From CAYXUG01 sp964468655 (GTDB taxonomy: Bacteria > Fidelibacterota > Marinisomatia > Marinisomatales > CAYXUG01): a stretch of DNA of 14,152 nt. Made by a program: the position numbers and the translations under genes. The stretch's first letter is position 1, and each line of letters starts with the position of its first letter. Positions 8,607 to 14,104 of this stretch are shown piece by piece. The stretch spans positions 1 through 14,152 of the forward strand of contig CAYXUG010000052.1 of NCBI GenBank assembly GCA_964468655.1. The letters run 5' to 3'. Under the pieces are notes generated by a model. The model saw nothing but the letters and a program-made list of their open reading frames with translations, did no database searches and had not been told where the DNA came from.

Positions 8607-8636
8607 ATTATAAACTTTAAGAGGATAAAACTTTAA
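8607..8636 (-). promoter_or_regulatory. Candidate promoter of the rplM-to-frr operon
   Basis: On the minus strand a perfect TATAAT (8612-8607) is preceded, after 18 bases, by TTAAAG (8636-8631), a weak -35 box. The predicted start of transcription, near 8600, leaves a leader of about 55 bases before the rplM ATG. It would allow the ribosomal genes to be expressed apart from pyrRBC. No terminator was seen between pyrC and rplM, so read-through from the pyr operon is possible. Consensus match only. Confidence 0.4.
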
Positions 8637-8657
8637 CTGACTTTTAAAAAGGATCAT

Positions 8658-9956
8658 TTAATCTATTAAAGTGATTAAACCTCGATGAATAACACCTGTT
8701 ACTTTCCCTCTTAATTTTTCCCCCATAAAAGGGCTGTTTCTCGATTTGGAATAAATGTCCCCTTGAGTGAATTCCCAGTCTTTTTCCGTGTTTAATATGA
8801 CCAACTCCGGATTCAGGCCCACTTTAAATAAATTTGTTTCTAATCCAATGACTTCTCTCGGTTTTATAGTCAATGCTTTAATCACATCTGTTAATGAGAC
8901 TGAAGCATCACCGAGTTTTTTCCAAACGGCTCCAAAAGCAGATTCCAATCCAATCATTCCGGGAGGCGCAAGGTCAAAAGGCATTTCTTTTTCTTCTACT
9001 GTGTGTGGTGCGTGGTCTGTTGAAATGCAGTCAATAAGACCACTTTTCACACCGTCAATGAGCGCTTTTCTGTCTTCTTCACACCGGATAGGTGGTGCCA
9101 CTTTAAAATTCGTGTTATACGACTCTAAATTTTCATCTGTAAAATAAAGATGATGGGGTGTCACCTCAACCGTTACATTGACACCAACTTGTTTCATTTT
9201 CTCAATGATTTCAAGAGATTTACGACTGCTGACATGTGGGATGTGAATCTGCCCTCCAATCATTCTGTTAATATCAAGGTCCCTGTGGATGATGGTGGAT
9301 TCGCTCACATCGGGAATTCCGCTCAAACCGAGTTTCGTTGACCACGTACCCTCGTTCATCTGACCATCACCTTTTAGCGCCAAGTCCTCCGAGTGATTTA
9401 TTATTGCCACTCCAAGAGAGGATGAATATTCAAGTGATCTTCTCATGACACCTGAATCAGACAGCGTGTTGCCGTCATCAGAAAATGCAACGGCGCCGGA
9501 TTTCACCATAACACCCATTTCTGTCAATTCTTTGCCCTTTTGCCCTTTTGTAATGGCGCCGATGGGAAAAACAGTCACCGGCAGTGATTCCGCCTTTTCG
9601 AGGATAAAGCGGATGGATTCAGGACTGTCCAGCGGTGGATTGGTGTTTGGCATAACACAGACAGTTGTAAATCCACCGGCAAGGGCTGCCTGCGAGCCGG
9701 ATGAGAGTGTTTCCTTATCTTCCCTGCCCGGTTCCCTGAAATGGGCGTGGAGGTCGCAGAATCCGTGAGTGATGACCTTGCCTGTGCAGTCAATTGACCT
9801 TGCACCTTTTGTGTCAATTGATTTTTCAATACCGGCTATTTTACCCTTCTCTATGAGCAAATCCATATTTTTCTCTTCATTTTTCACCGGGTCAAGAATC
9901 GTACCACCATTTAAGATCAATTTTTTCGGAAGTTTTTCGGATTTCAAGAATTTCAT
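8658..9956 (-). CDS. pyrC: Dihydroorotase (class I)
   Basis: Cyclises N-carbamoyl-aspartate to dihydroorotate, step three of UMP synthesis. Amidohydrolase fold. Seen: metal ligands H70 and H72 in CDLHAHFREPG, FSDDG with D161 where class I enzymes have an aspartate, H188 (NHSED), H241 (HIPHVSS) and catalytic D314 (STDHAPHT). Since all are present, it should be an active enzyme rather than the inactive PyrC-like scaffold found beside some PyrB proteins. The length of 432 aa is normal. The ATG overlaps the pyrB stop as ATGA (9953-9956), indicating translational coupling. Last gene of pyrRBC, and under the same leader control. Confidence 0.96.
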   Translation of the reverse strand: MKFLKSEKLPKKLILNGGTILDPVKNEEKNMDLLIEKGKIAGIEKSIDTKGARSIDCTGKVITHGFCDLHAHFREPGREDKETLSSGSQAALAGGFTTVCVMPNTNPPLDSPESIRFILEKAESLPVTVFPIGAITKGQKGKELTEMGVMVKSGAVAFSDDGNTLSDSGVMRRSLEYSSSLGVAIINHSEDLALKGDGQMNEGTWSTKLGLSGIPDVSESTIIHRDLDINRMIGGQIHIPHVSSRKSLEIIEKMKQVGVNVTVEVTPHHLYFTDENLESYNTNFKVAPPIRCEEDRKALIDGVKSGLIDCISTDHAPHTVEEKEMPFDLAPPGMIGLESAFGAVWKKLGDASVSLTDVIKALTIKPREVIGLETNLFKVGLNPELVILNTEKDWEFTQGDIYSKSRNSPFMGEKLRGKVTGVIHRGLITLID

Positions 9957-10900
9957 TCCTTCTCTTGTTGATCTTCGGGAATATCACCCAACAACAAATA
10001 TAACAGCGACATTCTTACCGCAACTCCATTGAGAACCTGGTCCAGAATGATTGCATTCTTACTGTCCGCTACATCGCTGTCAATTTCCACTCCACGGTTC
10101 ATGGGTCCCGGATGCATGATTGTCAGCGTTTTGTCCAATGCTTCAATCCGTTCCCGGGTAATACCGAATAAATCACGGTACTCTCTGACCGATGGAATAT
10201 AACTGACTCCCTGCCGTTCGAACTGAATTCTGAGAACGTTCACAGCATCAGCCCACTCCAGAACTTCATTAAGATTGTAATTCACCATAACGCCAAACTG
10301 TTCAACATCCACGGGCATAAGTGTCGGCGGACCGCAGACAGTTACCTCGGCGCCCAATTTTGTGAGACCAATCATATTTGATCTTGCCACACGGCTGTGG
10401 GTAATGTCGCCGATTATTGCAATTTTCAATCCTTTAATTTTTCCTAATTTCTCCTGTATGCTCATCATATCAAGAAGCGCCTGCGTGGGATGTTCATGCA
10501 TACCATCGCCCGCATTGATGATTACAGAATCCACAAATTTTGTGAGATGATTGGGAGCTCCCGGCGAGGGATGCCGCATGACGATTCCGTCAATCTTCAT
10601 GGCTTCAATATTCTGCGCTGTATCCTTGAAACTTTCCCCTTTCGACAGACTGCTGGTGCTGGCGGAAAAATTAACCGTATCTGCTGAAAGACGTTTCTGA
10701 GCCAGCTCAAACGAAATTCGCGTCCTTGTGGAAGGTTCATAAAACAGATTTACGATTGTTTTTCCCTGCAAAGTAGGTACTTTCTTTATGGGACGATCCA
10801 GAACCTCCCTGAAAGTGAAAGCAGTATCAATTATTTTTTTGATATCATCTGCAGGAGTGGGTTCCAGCCCCAGGAGGTGTTTGTTCGCCAGATGACCCAT
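9953..10900 (-). CDS. pyrB: Aspartate carbamoyltransferase catalytic chain
   Basis: Joins carbamoyl phosphate and aspartate, the committed step of pyrimidine synthesis. Seen: carbamoyl-phosphate motif FYEPSTRTR (residues 53-61), SLSKGES with the catalytic-loop lysine at 87, HPTQ (137-140), and HPGPMNRG (263-270). The length of 315 aa fits the catalytic chain. No pyrI regulatory chain is found in the window, so allosteric control by CTP through PyrI is not indicated here; control by PyrR at the RNA level fits better. The ATG at 10900 is one base after the pyrR TGA (10904-10902) and has no ribosome site of its own, so it is probably coupled to pyrR. Confidence 0.97.
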   Translation of the reverse strand: MGHLANKHLLGLEPTPADDIKKIIDTAFTFREVLDRPIKKVPTLQGKTIVNLFYEPSTRTRISFELAQKRLSADTVNFSASTSSLSKGESFKDTAQNIEAMKIDGIVMRHPSPGAPNHLTKFVDSVIINAGDGMHEHPTQALLDMMSIQEKLGKIKGLKIAIIGDITHSRVARSNMIGLTKLGAEVTVCGPPTLMPVDVEQFGVMVNYNLNEVLEWADAVNVLRIQFERQGVSYIPSVREYRDLFGITRERIEALDKTLTIMHPGPMNRGVEIDSDVADSKNAIILDQVLNGVAVRMSLLYLLLGDIPEDQQEKE

Positions 10901-10901
10901 A

Positions 10902-11447
10902 TCAGGAATATTCTACCAGATAAACTGCATCTTCATCATCCGTTTCTTCCAACCGGACGTGAACATGCTCATTTTCGGATGTGGGTACATTTTTCCCCAC
11001 AAAATCGGCTTTGACGGGCATTTCTCGGTGACCTCTATCGATGAGTACCGCAAGAGAAATGGCTGAAGGTCGTCCGAAATCCATGATTTCATTCATGGCA
11101 GCGCGGATTGTCCTCCCCGTATATAACACATCATCGGTGAGAATAATAATTTTACCGTCAATTGAGAATGGAATCTCCGTTCCTTTTACCTGCGGCTGAA
11201 TTAAGCGTTCTCTGAAATCATCCCTGTAAAATGTCACATCAAGATAACCGATGGAAATTTTCTGACCGGTAATCTTTTCAAGATTCTCCACAAGACGGTT
11301 GGCAATGAATTCACCCCTTTTTCGGATGCCCACCAGTACCAGATTTTCGGTGGATTCATACCGCTCCACAATTTCGTGCGCTATCCTGGAAATTACTTTA
11401 TTGATTCCTTCAGAATCGAGAATGTGTGCTTTTATTTTTTCAGGCAT
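10902..11447 (-). CDS. pyrR: Bifunctional pyr operon regulator / uracil phosphoribosyltransferase PyrR
   Basis: RNA-binding regulator that senses UMP/UTP against PRPP and often also has uracil phosphoribosyltransferase activity. Seen: the PRPP-binding motif ILTDDVLYTGRTIRAAM (about residues 102-118), RIAHEIVERY (21-30), GIRKRGEFIA (40-49), and the PyrR-like C terminus. Start choice: ATG 11447 gives 181 aa, the same as B. subtilis PyrR, and begins MPEKIKAHILD. A GTG at 11459 in the same frame would add four residues. The ribosome site is poor (GGGG about ten bases upstream) and lies in a palindromic repeat. A 47-codon leader frame stops one base before this ATG. Its own leader holds a PyrR-binding hairpin and a terminator, so autoregulation of pyrRBC is very likely. 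Confidence 0.96.
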   Translation of the reverse strand: MPEKIKAHILDSEGINKVISRIAHEIVERYESTENLVLVGIRKRGEFIANRLVENLEKITGQKISIGYLDVTFYRDDFRERLIQPQVKGTEIPFSIDGKIIILTDDVLYTGRTIRAAMNEIMDFGRPSAISLAVLIDRGHREMPVKADFVGKNVPTSENEHVHVRLEETDDEDAVYLVEYS

Positions 11448-11448
11448 A

Positions 11449-11592
11449 TTAACACACACCCCATCTACGATTCTCTACGGTGGGTAAGCTTTCCTGCTGA
11501 AGCAGAAGACCCCTATTATTAGAGGGGATTTTATTAAAAAAATTCCTCCCGGAGTTGGAGGATTGAATATATGTTACTTTATTTTCTTTCAT
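11449..11592 (-). CDS. Possible 47-codon leader reading frame of the pyr operon
   Basis: Starts with ATG 11592, preceded by AAAGGTG (11604-11598) at good Shine-Dalgarno spacing, and ends with TAA 11451-11449, one base before the pyrR ATG. The peptide begins MKENKVTYIQSS and is not recognised. Codons 11-19 coincide with the terminator hairpin and its T tract. The last two thirds run through a palindromic repeat, so the amino acid sequence itself is probably unimportant. The AAAGG of the ribosome site is the 3' strand of the PyrR-binding hairpin. A stop-free frame this short arises by chance in roughly one case in ten, so the evidence is the arrangement rather than the length. It may instead be untranslated. 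Confidence 0.35.
   Translation of the reverse strand: MKENKVTYIQSSNSGRNFFNKIPSNNRGLLLQQESLPTVENRRWGVC
11486..11531. repeat. Palindromic intergenic repeat, copy A
   Basis: Read on the minus strand it begins AATCCCCTCT, forms a CCCCT/AGGGG hairpin (11510-11514 with 11523-11527), and continues with a second small hairpin CTGCT-GA-AGCAG (11494-11505). The stretch from there to 11453 ends in GGGGTGTGTG, immediately before pyrR. Copy B near 12000 has the same order: AATCCCCTCT hairpin, second variable hairpin, then GGGGGTGTGT. The copies therefore appear to belong to one repeat family. This copy sits between the pyr terminator and pyrR. Confidence 0.6.
11536..11562 (-). terminator. Rho-independent terminator in the pyrRBC leader (attenuator)
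   Basis: On the minus strand TCCTCC (11562-11557) pairs with GGAGGA (11549-11544) across a 7-base loop, and a run of seven T follows (11542-11536). It lies after the pyr promoter and PyrR-binding hairpin but before pyrR, which is the position of a transcription attenuator. No long competing antiterminator pairing is obvious to me. Confidence 0.75.
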
Positions 11593-11599
11593 TTTTTCA

Positions 11600-11629
11600 C
11601 CTTTCCGTCTCTCTGGACTGGATTAAAGG
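11600..11629 (-). promoter_or_regulatory. PyrR-binding hairpin in the pyrRBC leader
   Basis: The lower stem CCTTT (11629-11625) pairs with AAAGG (11604-11600). Inside it AGTCCAGAGAGAC (11619-11607) forms an upper stem GUC/GAC closing the hexaloop CAGAGA. This matches the known PyrR binding-loop consensus ARUCCNGNGAGGYU closely, departing only in its last few bases. It stands in the leader of an operon whose first gene is pyrR itself. PyrR with bound UMP would stabilise this hairpin. Its 3' strand also serves as the likely ribosome site of the short leader frame. Confidence 0.85.
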
Positions 11630-11644
11630 TCAGTGTCTGCGGGG

Positions 11645-11672
11645 AATTTATATGAAAAACCTACAGTGTCAA
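11645..11672 (-). promoter_or_regulatory. Candidate promoter of pyrRBC
   Basis: On the minus strand a perfect TTGACA (11672-11667) is followed by TATAAATT (11652-11645), which contains a -10 box either as TATAAA with a 14-base spacer or TAAATT with a 16-base spacer. The predicted start near 11638 leaves the PyrR hairpin about ten bases into the transcript, as expected for a PyrR leader. Confidence 0.6.
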
Positions 11673-11686
11673 ATGTTTTTTTCTTC

Positions 11687-11712
11687 ACCACAAAGTCACT
11701 AAGGCACCAAGG
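11687..11712 (+). repeat. ACCACA-type repeat end, left copy
   Basis: Begins ACCACAAAGTCACTAAGG and continues with a loose CAC/AAG periodicity. By eye 16 of 25 positions match the reverse complement of 12039-12063, so the two copies are inverted and bound a 377-base segment. The left copy abuts the upstream side of the pyr promoter. Function unknown. Confidence 0.5.
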
Positions 11713-11830
11713 TAATGGATTATTGGAGTGATGAAGCGATGGTGTGTTAGTTAGATGGATAAATGGACACTTCCTAAGTTCTGCAGGGATATTTTGCATT
11801 TTGTTTTTTGAAATTTGAATTAAAAATAAA

Positions 11831-11875
11831 ACACCGCTACCCCCTCTTTAAATTCTCCCCCGTGAAGGGGGAGAA
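11831..11875. repeat. Palindromic intergenic repeat, copy C (distant form)
   Basis: A perfect 9-bp stem TTCTCCCCC (11853-11861) and GGGGGAGAA (11867-11875) around loop GTGAA, flanked on the left by ACACCGCTACCCCCTCTTT. Its CCCC/GGGG hairpin plus flanking CCCCTC block resembles copies A and B, but the order and sequence differ. It may be a separate subfamily. Confidence 0.5.
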
Positions 11876-11988
11876 AATTAATTGTAAATTCCTCACTATT
11901 TTCCTGTATCAAGGTGCTTCGGTTCAATTTACATTTTGTTATTTACTCCTTAAATCATCATTCGATATTCGAAATTCAAATGTTGCTT

Positions 11989-12038
11989 TACACACCCCCT
12001 CGATAAATCGAGACCCCTCTTTTTAGAGGGGATTTTTT
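11989..12038. repeat. Palindromic intergenic repeat, copy B
   Basis: Two consecutive hairpins: CTCGAT-AA-ATCGAG (11999-12012), then CCCCTCT (12014-12020) paired with AGAGGGG (12025-12031) across TTTT, followed by ATTTTTT on the plus strand. On the left it begins ACACACCCCC. It matches copy A in order and in the GACCCCT...AGAGGGGATTTT core. The second hairpin could act as a plus-strand terminator, but no plus-strand gene lies upstream, so a repeat is the better reading. Confidence 0.6.
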
Positions 12039-12063
12039 CTCAGCGTCTCCGTGTCACTGTGGT
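12039..12063 (-). repeat. ACCACA-type repeat end, right copy
   Basis: On the minus strand it reads ACCACAGTGACACGGAGACG and starts at the very next base after the miaA stop codon TAA (12066-12064). It is inverted relative to the copy at 11687-11712. The ACCACAGAGACAC-like wording resembles a degenerate intergenic repeat I associate with environmental genomes; that memory was not checked. Confidence 0.5.
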
Positions 12064-12984
12064 TTAAAGTCCTTTTGTAGTAAAAATTATCTCCTGAAGG
12101 ATTGATTCTGAATCATCAATATTGATTGTTAAATCAATTTTTTCCTTATCAAACCATTTCATCTGCTTTTTGGCATATTTTCTTGTGCGGAGATTGATTA
12201 AATCCACCATGTCGTCGTAATCCAGTCCACCATTCAAATGCTGAATGATTTCCCGGTAACCGATGCTGTCCATGGGATGGCAGTCCGTTCTGTACACTTT
12301 TTCGAGGAGTGATTTCACCTCTTCCACCCAGCCGTTTTTCAGCATTGACGCCGTGCGGTTCTCTATCCTTTTTGCGATTGAATCCAGTGATCCTTTCAGA
12401 TAAATGGTAAAATACTGATTCTGCTTTTGGGAATTCAGCTTCTGCCTGCGGAAGTGCTCGGACGGAGGCAGTCCTGTCATTTCATAAATTTCCAAAGCTC
12501 TCAAAAGCCGCTTGTGATTGTTGGAATGAACAATTTCCGCATACTCAGGATCAATCTTTTTTAGTTTTTCTAATAGTTTAATTGACCCTTTTATTTCAAG
12601 TTGTTCTTTAAGTTTTTTTCGGATGTTTTCATCTGTACCGCTGCCGTCAAAAAAACCAGTGGTGAGCGCACGGAAATAAAGCCCACTTCCTCCGCACACA
12701 ATTGGTACCCGTTCCCTGATCAATGTTCCCTTTTCCCGGTCTCCCACCATTTTCGCATATTCTCCCGATGAAATCGCCTGATCCGGATTTATTTCTCCAA
12801 ACAAATGATGCTGAATTCCGTTCATCTCTTCTGGTGTTGGCTGGGCGGTCCCAATCTCCATAAACCGGTAAATCTGCCGGGAATCGAGCCCAATTACTTC
12901 TCCGTTTAGCTCTTTTGCTAATTTTACCGCGAGAGAACTTTTCCCTGAGGCGGTGGGACCGACAACGACAAAAGTTTTATTCAT
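12064..12984 (-). CDS. miaA: tRNA dimethylallyltransferase MiaA
   Basis: Transfers a dimethylallyl group to A37 of tRNAs that read UNN codons, making i6A. Seen: P-loop GPTASGKS (residues 9-16), LDSRQIYR (33-40), HHLFG (near 59-63), CGGSGLYFRAL (near 97-107) and HKRLLRALEIYEMTG, all typical. The length of 306 aa is normal and the protein looks intact. The ATG (12984-12982) overlaps the stop TGA (12983-12981) of the upstream integron integrase as ATGA, with no separate ribosome site, so miaA appears to be coupled to intI. No terminator with a minus-strand U tract was found after the gene. Immediately downstream is an ACCACA-type repeat. Confidence 0.97.
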   Translation of the reverse strand: MNKTFVVVGPTASGKSSLAVKLAKELNGEVIGLDSRQIYRFMEIGTAQPTPEEMNGIQHHLFGEINPDQAISSGEYAKMVGDREKGTLIRERVPIVCGGSGLYFRALTTGFFDGSGTDENIRKKLKEQLEIKGSIKLLEKLKKIDPEYAEIVHSNNHKRLLRALEIYEMTGLPPSEHFRRQKLNSQKQNQYFTIYLKGSLDSIAKRIENRTASMLKNGWVEEVKSLLEKVYRTDCHPMDSIGYREIIQHLNGGLDYDDMVDLINLRTRKYAKKQMKWFDKEKIDLTINIDDSESILQEIIFTTKGL

Positions 12985-13949
12985 AAATCGAGTGGACTCT
13001 TCACGCCCATGGCACCCTTATTCATGACATGGGTATATACCATGGTGGTGCGCAGATCTTTATGACCCAGCAATTCCTGAACAGTACGAATGTCATATCC
13101 ATTTTCGAGTAAATGTGTAGCAAATGAATGTCGTAGTGTATGTACACTTCCTGCCTTATGTATTCCCGACAACCGAATCGCTTTTTTTAAAGCGCGCTGT
13201 AACGTGGTATCTGATTGGTGAAATCGTCGTTTCGTTCCGTCATCTTTATCTGGTGAAATCTTTTTAGACGGAAATACATATTGCCAAGCAAATTCCTTAT
13301 CAGCATTTGGATACTTACGACTTAAACCATACGGCATATACGTTCTACCAAACCCATTTGCTATGTCTTGATCGTGAATCTTTTTAACTGTATCTAAATG
13401 GAATCTCATTTTTTCTATTAAACTTTCTGGAAAAACACTGACACGATCTTTTTCACCTTTCCCATCTCTGACAAATACTTGAAAAGTGGCTAGCTCCACA
13501 TCTTTCACCCTTAACCGTAAACATTCTGACAATCGCAATCCTGATCCATAGATAAGAGATGTCATCAACCAATGGGTGCCAGATAAATTTTGCAATACAC
13601 TTTTTACTTCTTCTTTGGTAAAGACAACTGGGATATAATCTGATTGTTTTGCGCGAACTATTTTCAAATCTGTATTTAATGGTGTTCCCAACACTTTATA
13701 TAAAAATAAAATAGCATTAAGTGCTTGATTTTGGGTTGACGCTGCTACCTTTTTATCCACTGCAAGGTATTCCAAATAAGACTGGAGATGCGTTTCATCC
13801 AATACGGATGGATGACGTGTACCATGAAATTTTATATACCGTTTTATCCAATTGATATAGGACTTTTCAGTTCGGTTAGAATAATGTCTTGTACGAATAG
13901 CAATTCGTATTTGGTCTAATAGTTTTGTCTTGTTTTTTCCAGTTGTCAT
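12981..13949 (-). CDS. intI: Integron integrase (IntI-type tyrosine recombinase)
   Basis: Tyrosine recombinase that inserts and excises gene cassettes at attI and attC sites. Seen: catalytic residues R139 (GSGLRLSE), K164 (GKGEKDR), H270 and R273 (HTLRHSFATHLL), H296 (LLGHKDL) and nucleophile Y305. IntI rather than XerC/D is shown by the integron-specific insertion between the lysine and HxxR boxes (about residues 195-230), with YMPYGLSRKYPNADKEFAWQ and YVFPS, and by the STQNQALNAILFLYKVLG stretch (71-88). The C terminus GVKSPLDL is the native IntI ending, and 322 aa is normal, so the enzyme looks complete and active. The ATG at 13949 lacks a strong ribosome site. Its stop overlaps the miaA start. 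The attI site and cassettes should lie beyond its 5' end, at the right edge. Confidence 0.95.
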   Translation of the reverse strand: MTTGKNKTKLLDQIRIAIRTRHYSNRTEKSYINWIKRYIKFHGTRHPSVLDETHLQSYLEYLAVDKKVAASTQNQALNAILFLYKVLGTPLNTDLKIVRAKQSDYIPVVFTKEEVKSVLQNLSGTHWLMTSLIYGSGLRLSECLRLRVKDVELATFQVFVRDGKGEKDRVSVFPESLIEKMRFHLDTVKKIHDQDIANGFGRTYMPYGLSRKYPNADKEFAWQYVFPSKKISPDKDDGTKRRFHQSDTTLQRALKKAIRLSGIHKAGSVHTLRHSFATHLLENGYDIRTVQELLGHKDLRTTMVYTHVMNKGAMGVKSPLDL

Positions 13950-13981
13950 TTCTACATTTTTTGCATGGATATGGTTTATTA

Positions 13982-14010
13982 TTTATACAAGGTTACACAT
14001 AACCACATTT
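13982..14010 (-). promoter_or_regulatory. Candidate intI promoter
   Basis: On the minus strand TATAAA (13987-13982) is a fair -10 box about 33 bases before the intI ATG. The matching -35 position (about 14010-14005, AAATGT) is poor. A weak plus-strand pair, TTGCAT (13961-13966) and TATACA (13984-13989) with 17 bases between, could be a cassette promoter reading into the array, but it is below what I would annotate. Confidence 0.3.
13991..14004. promoter_or_regulatory. Operator-like inverted repeat upstream of intI
   Basis: GGTTACACATAACC is a perfect 5-bp inverted repeat (GGTTA/TAACC) with a 4-base centre. It lies between the -35 and -10 positions of the candidate intI promoter, where a repressor such as LexA controls intI in other bacteria. 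The sequence is not one of the LexA boxes I know. It could instead be an integrase-binding element, since it contains GTTA and TAAC half sites. Confidence 0.35.
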
Positions 14011-14031
14011 TAAAGCAAATTTTATTAAGCC

Positions 14032-14104
14032 GTATAACAACACTAATTTTTAAGAAGCATGACTGTGATATACCGGCTTTGACGCCGTATATTTACTGTT
14101 AGAA
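14032..14104 (+). other. Candidate integron recombination site (attI or attC-like)
   Basis: The interval opens with GTATAAC (14032-14038), close to the RYYYAAC core, and closes with GTTAGAA (14098-14104), close to GTTRRRY, in the orientation expected to the right of intI. TAACA (14035-14039) pairs with TGTTA (14097-14101). Inside is a 9-bp stem: ATATAC-C-GGC (14068-14077) against GCCGTATAT (14084-14092), with C14074 bulged and loop TTTGAC. ACTGT occurs as a direct repeat at 14062-14066 and 14095-14099. About 20 unpaired bases lie on the left arm only, unlike a typical attC, so an attI site is as likely. No whole cassette is visible before the window ends. Confidence 0.35.

Larger units (their letters stand above)
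11713..12063. other. Gene-free, repeat-rich interval between pyrR leader and miaA
   Basis: No credible coding region was found on either strand: the one open frame of 72 codons here (11808-12026, plus) is low-complexity and crosses two palindromes. The interval holds palindromes B and C, a near-palindrome around 11960-11982 (CATTCGATATTCGAAATTCAAATG-like), and AT-rich filler. It ends with the inverted ACCACA-type repeat that touches the miaA stop codon. It looks like accumulated small mobile or repeat remnants. Confidence 0.6.

Noticed and set aside
11808..12026. 72-codon plus-strand open frame in the miaA-pyrR gap
   Set aside because: Runs through palindromes C and B, has no ribosome site and no protein-like composition; it is a by-product of repeats.
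12014..12038. Hairpin with T tract as a terminator for miaA
   Set aside because: The T tract is on the plus strand, so it cannot terminate the minus-strand miaA transcript; it matches repeat copy A in structure.
12981..13949. XerC/XerD-type or phage integrase identity for the tyrosine recombinase
   Set aside because: The integron-specific insertion with YMPYGLSRKYPNADKEFAWQ and the SPLDL terminus are IntI features not found in XerC/D.
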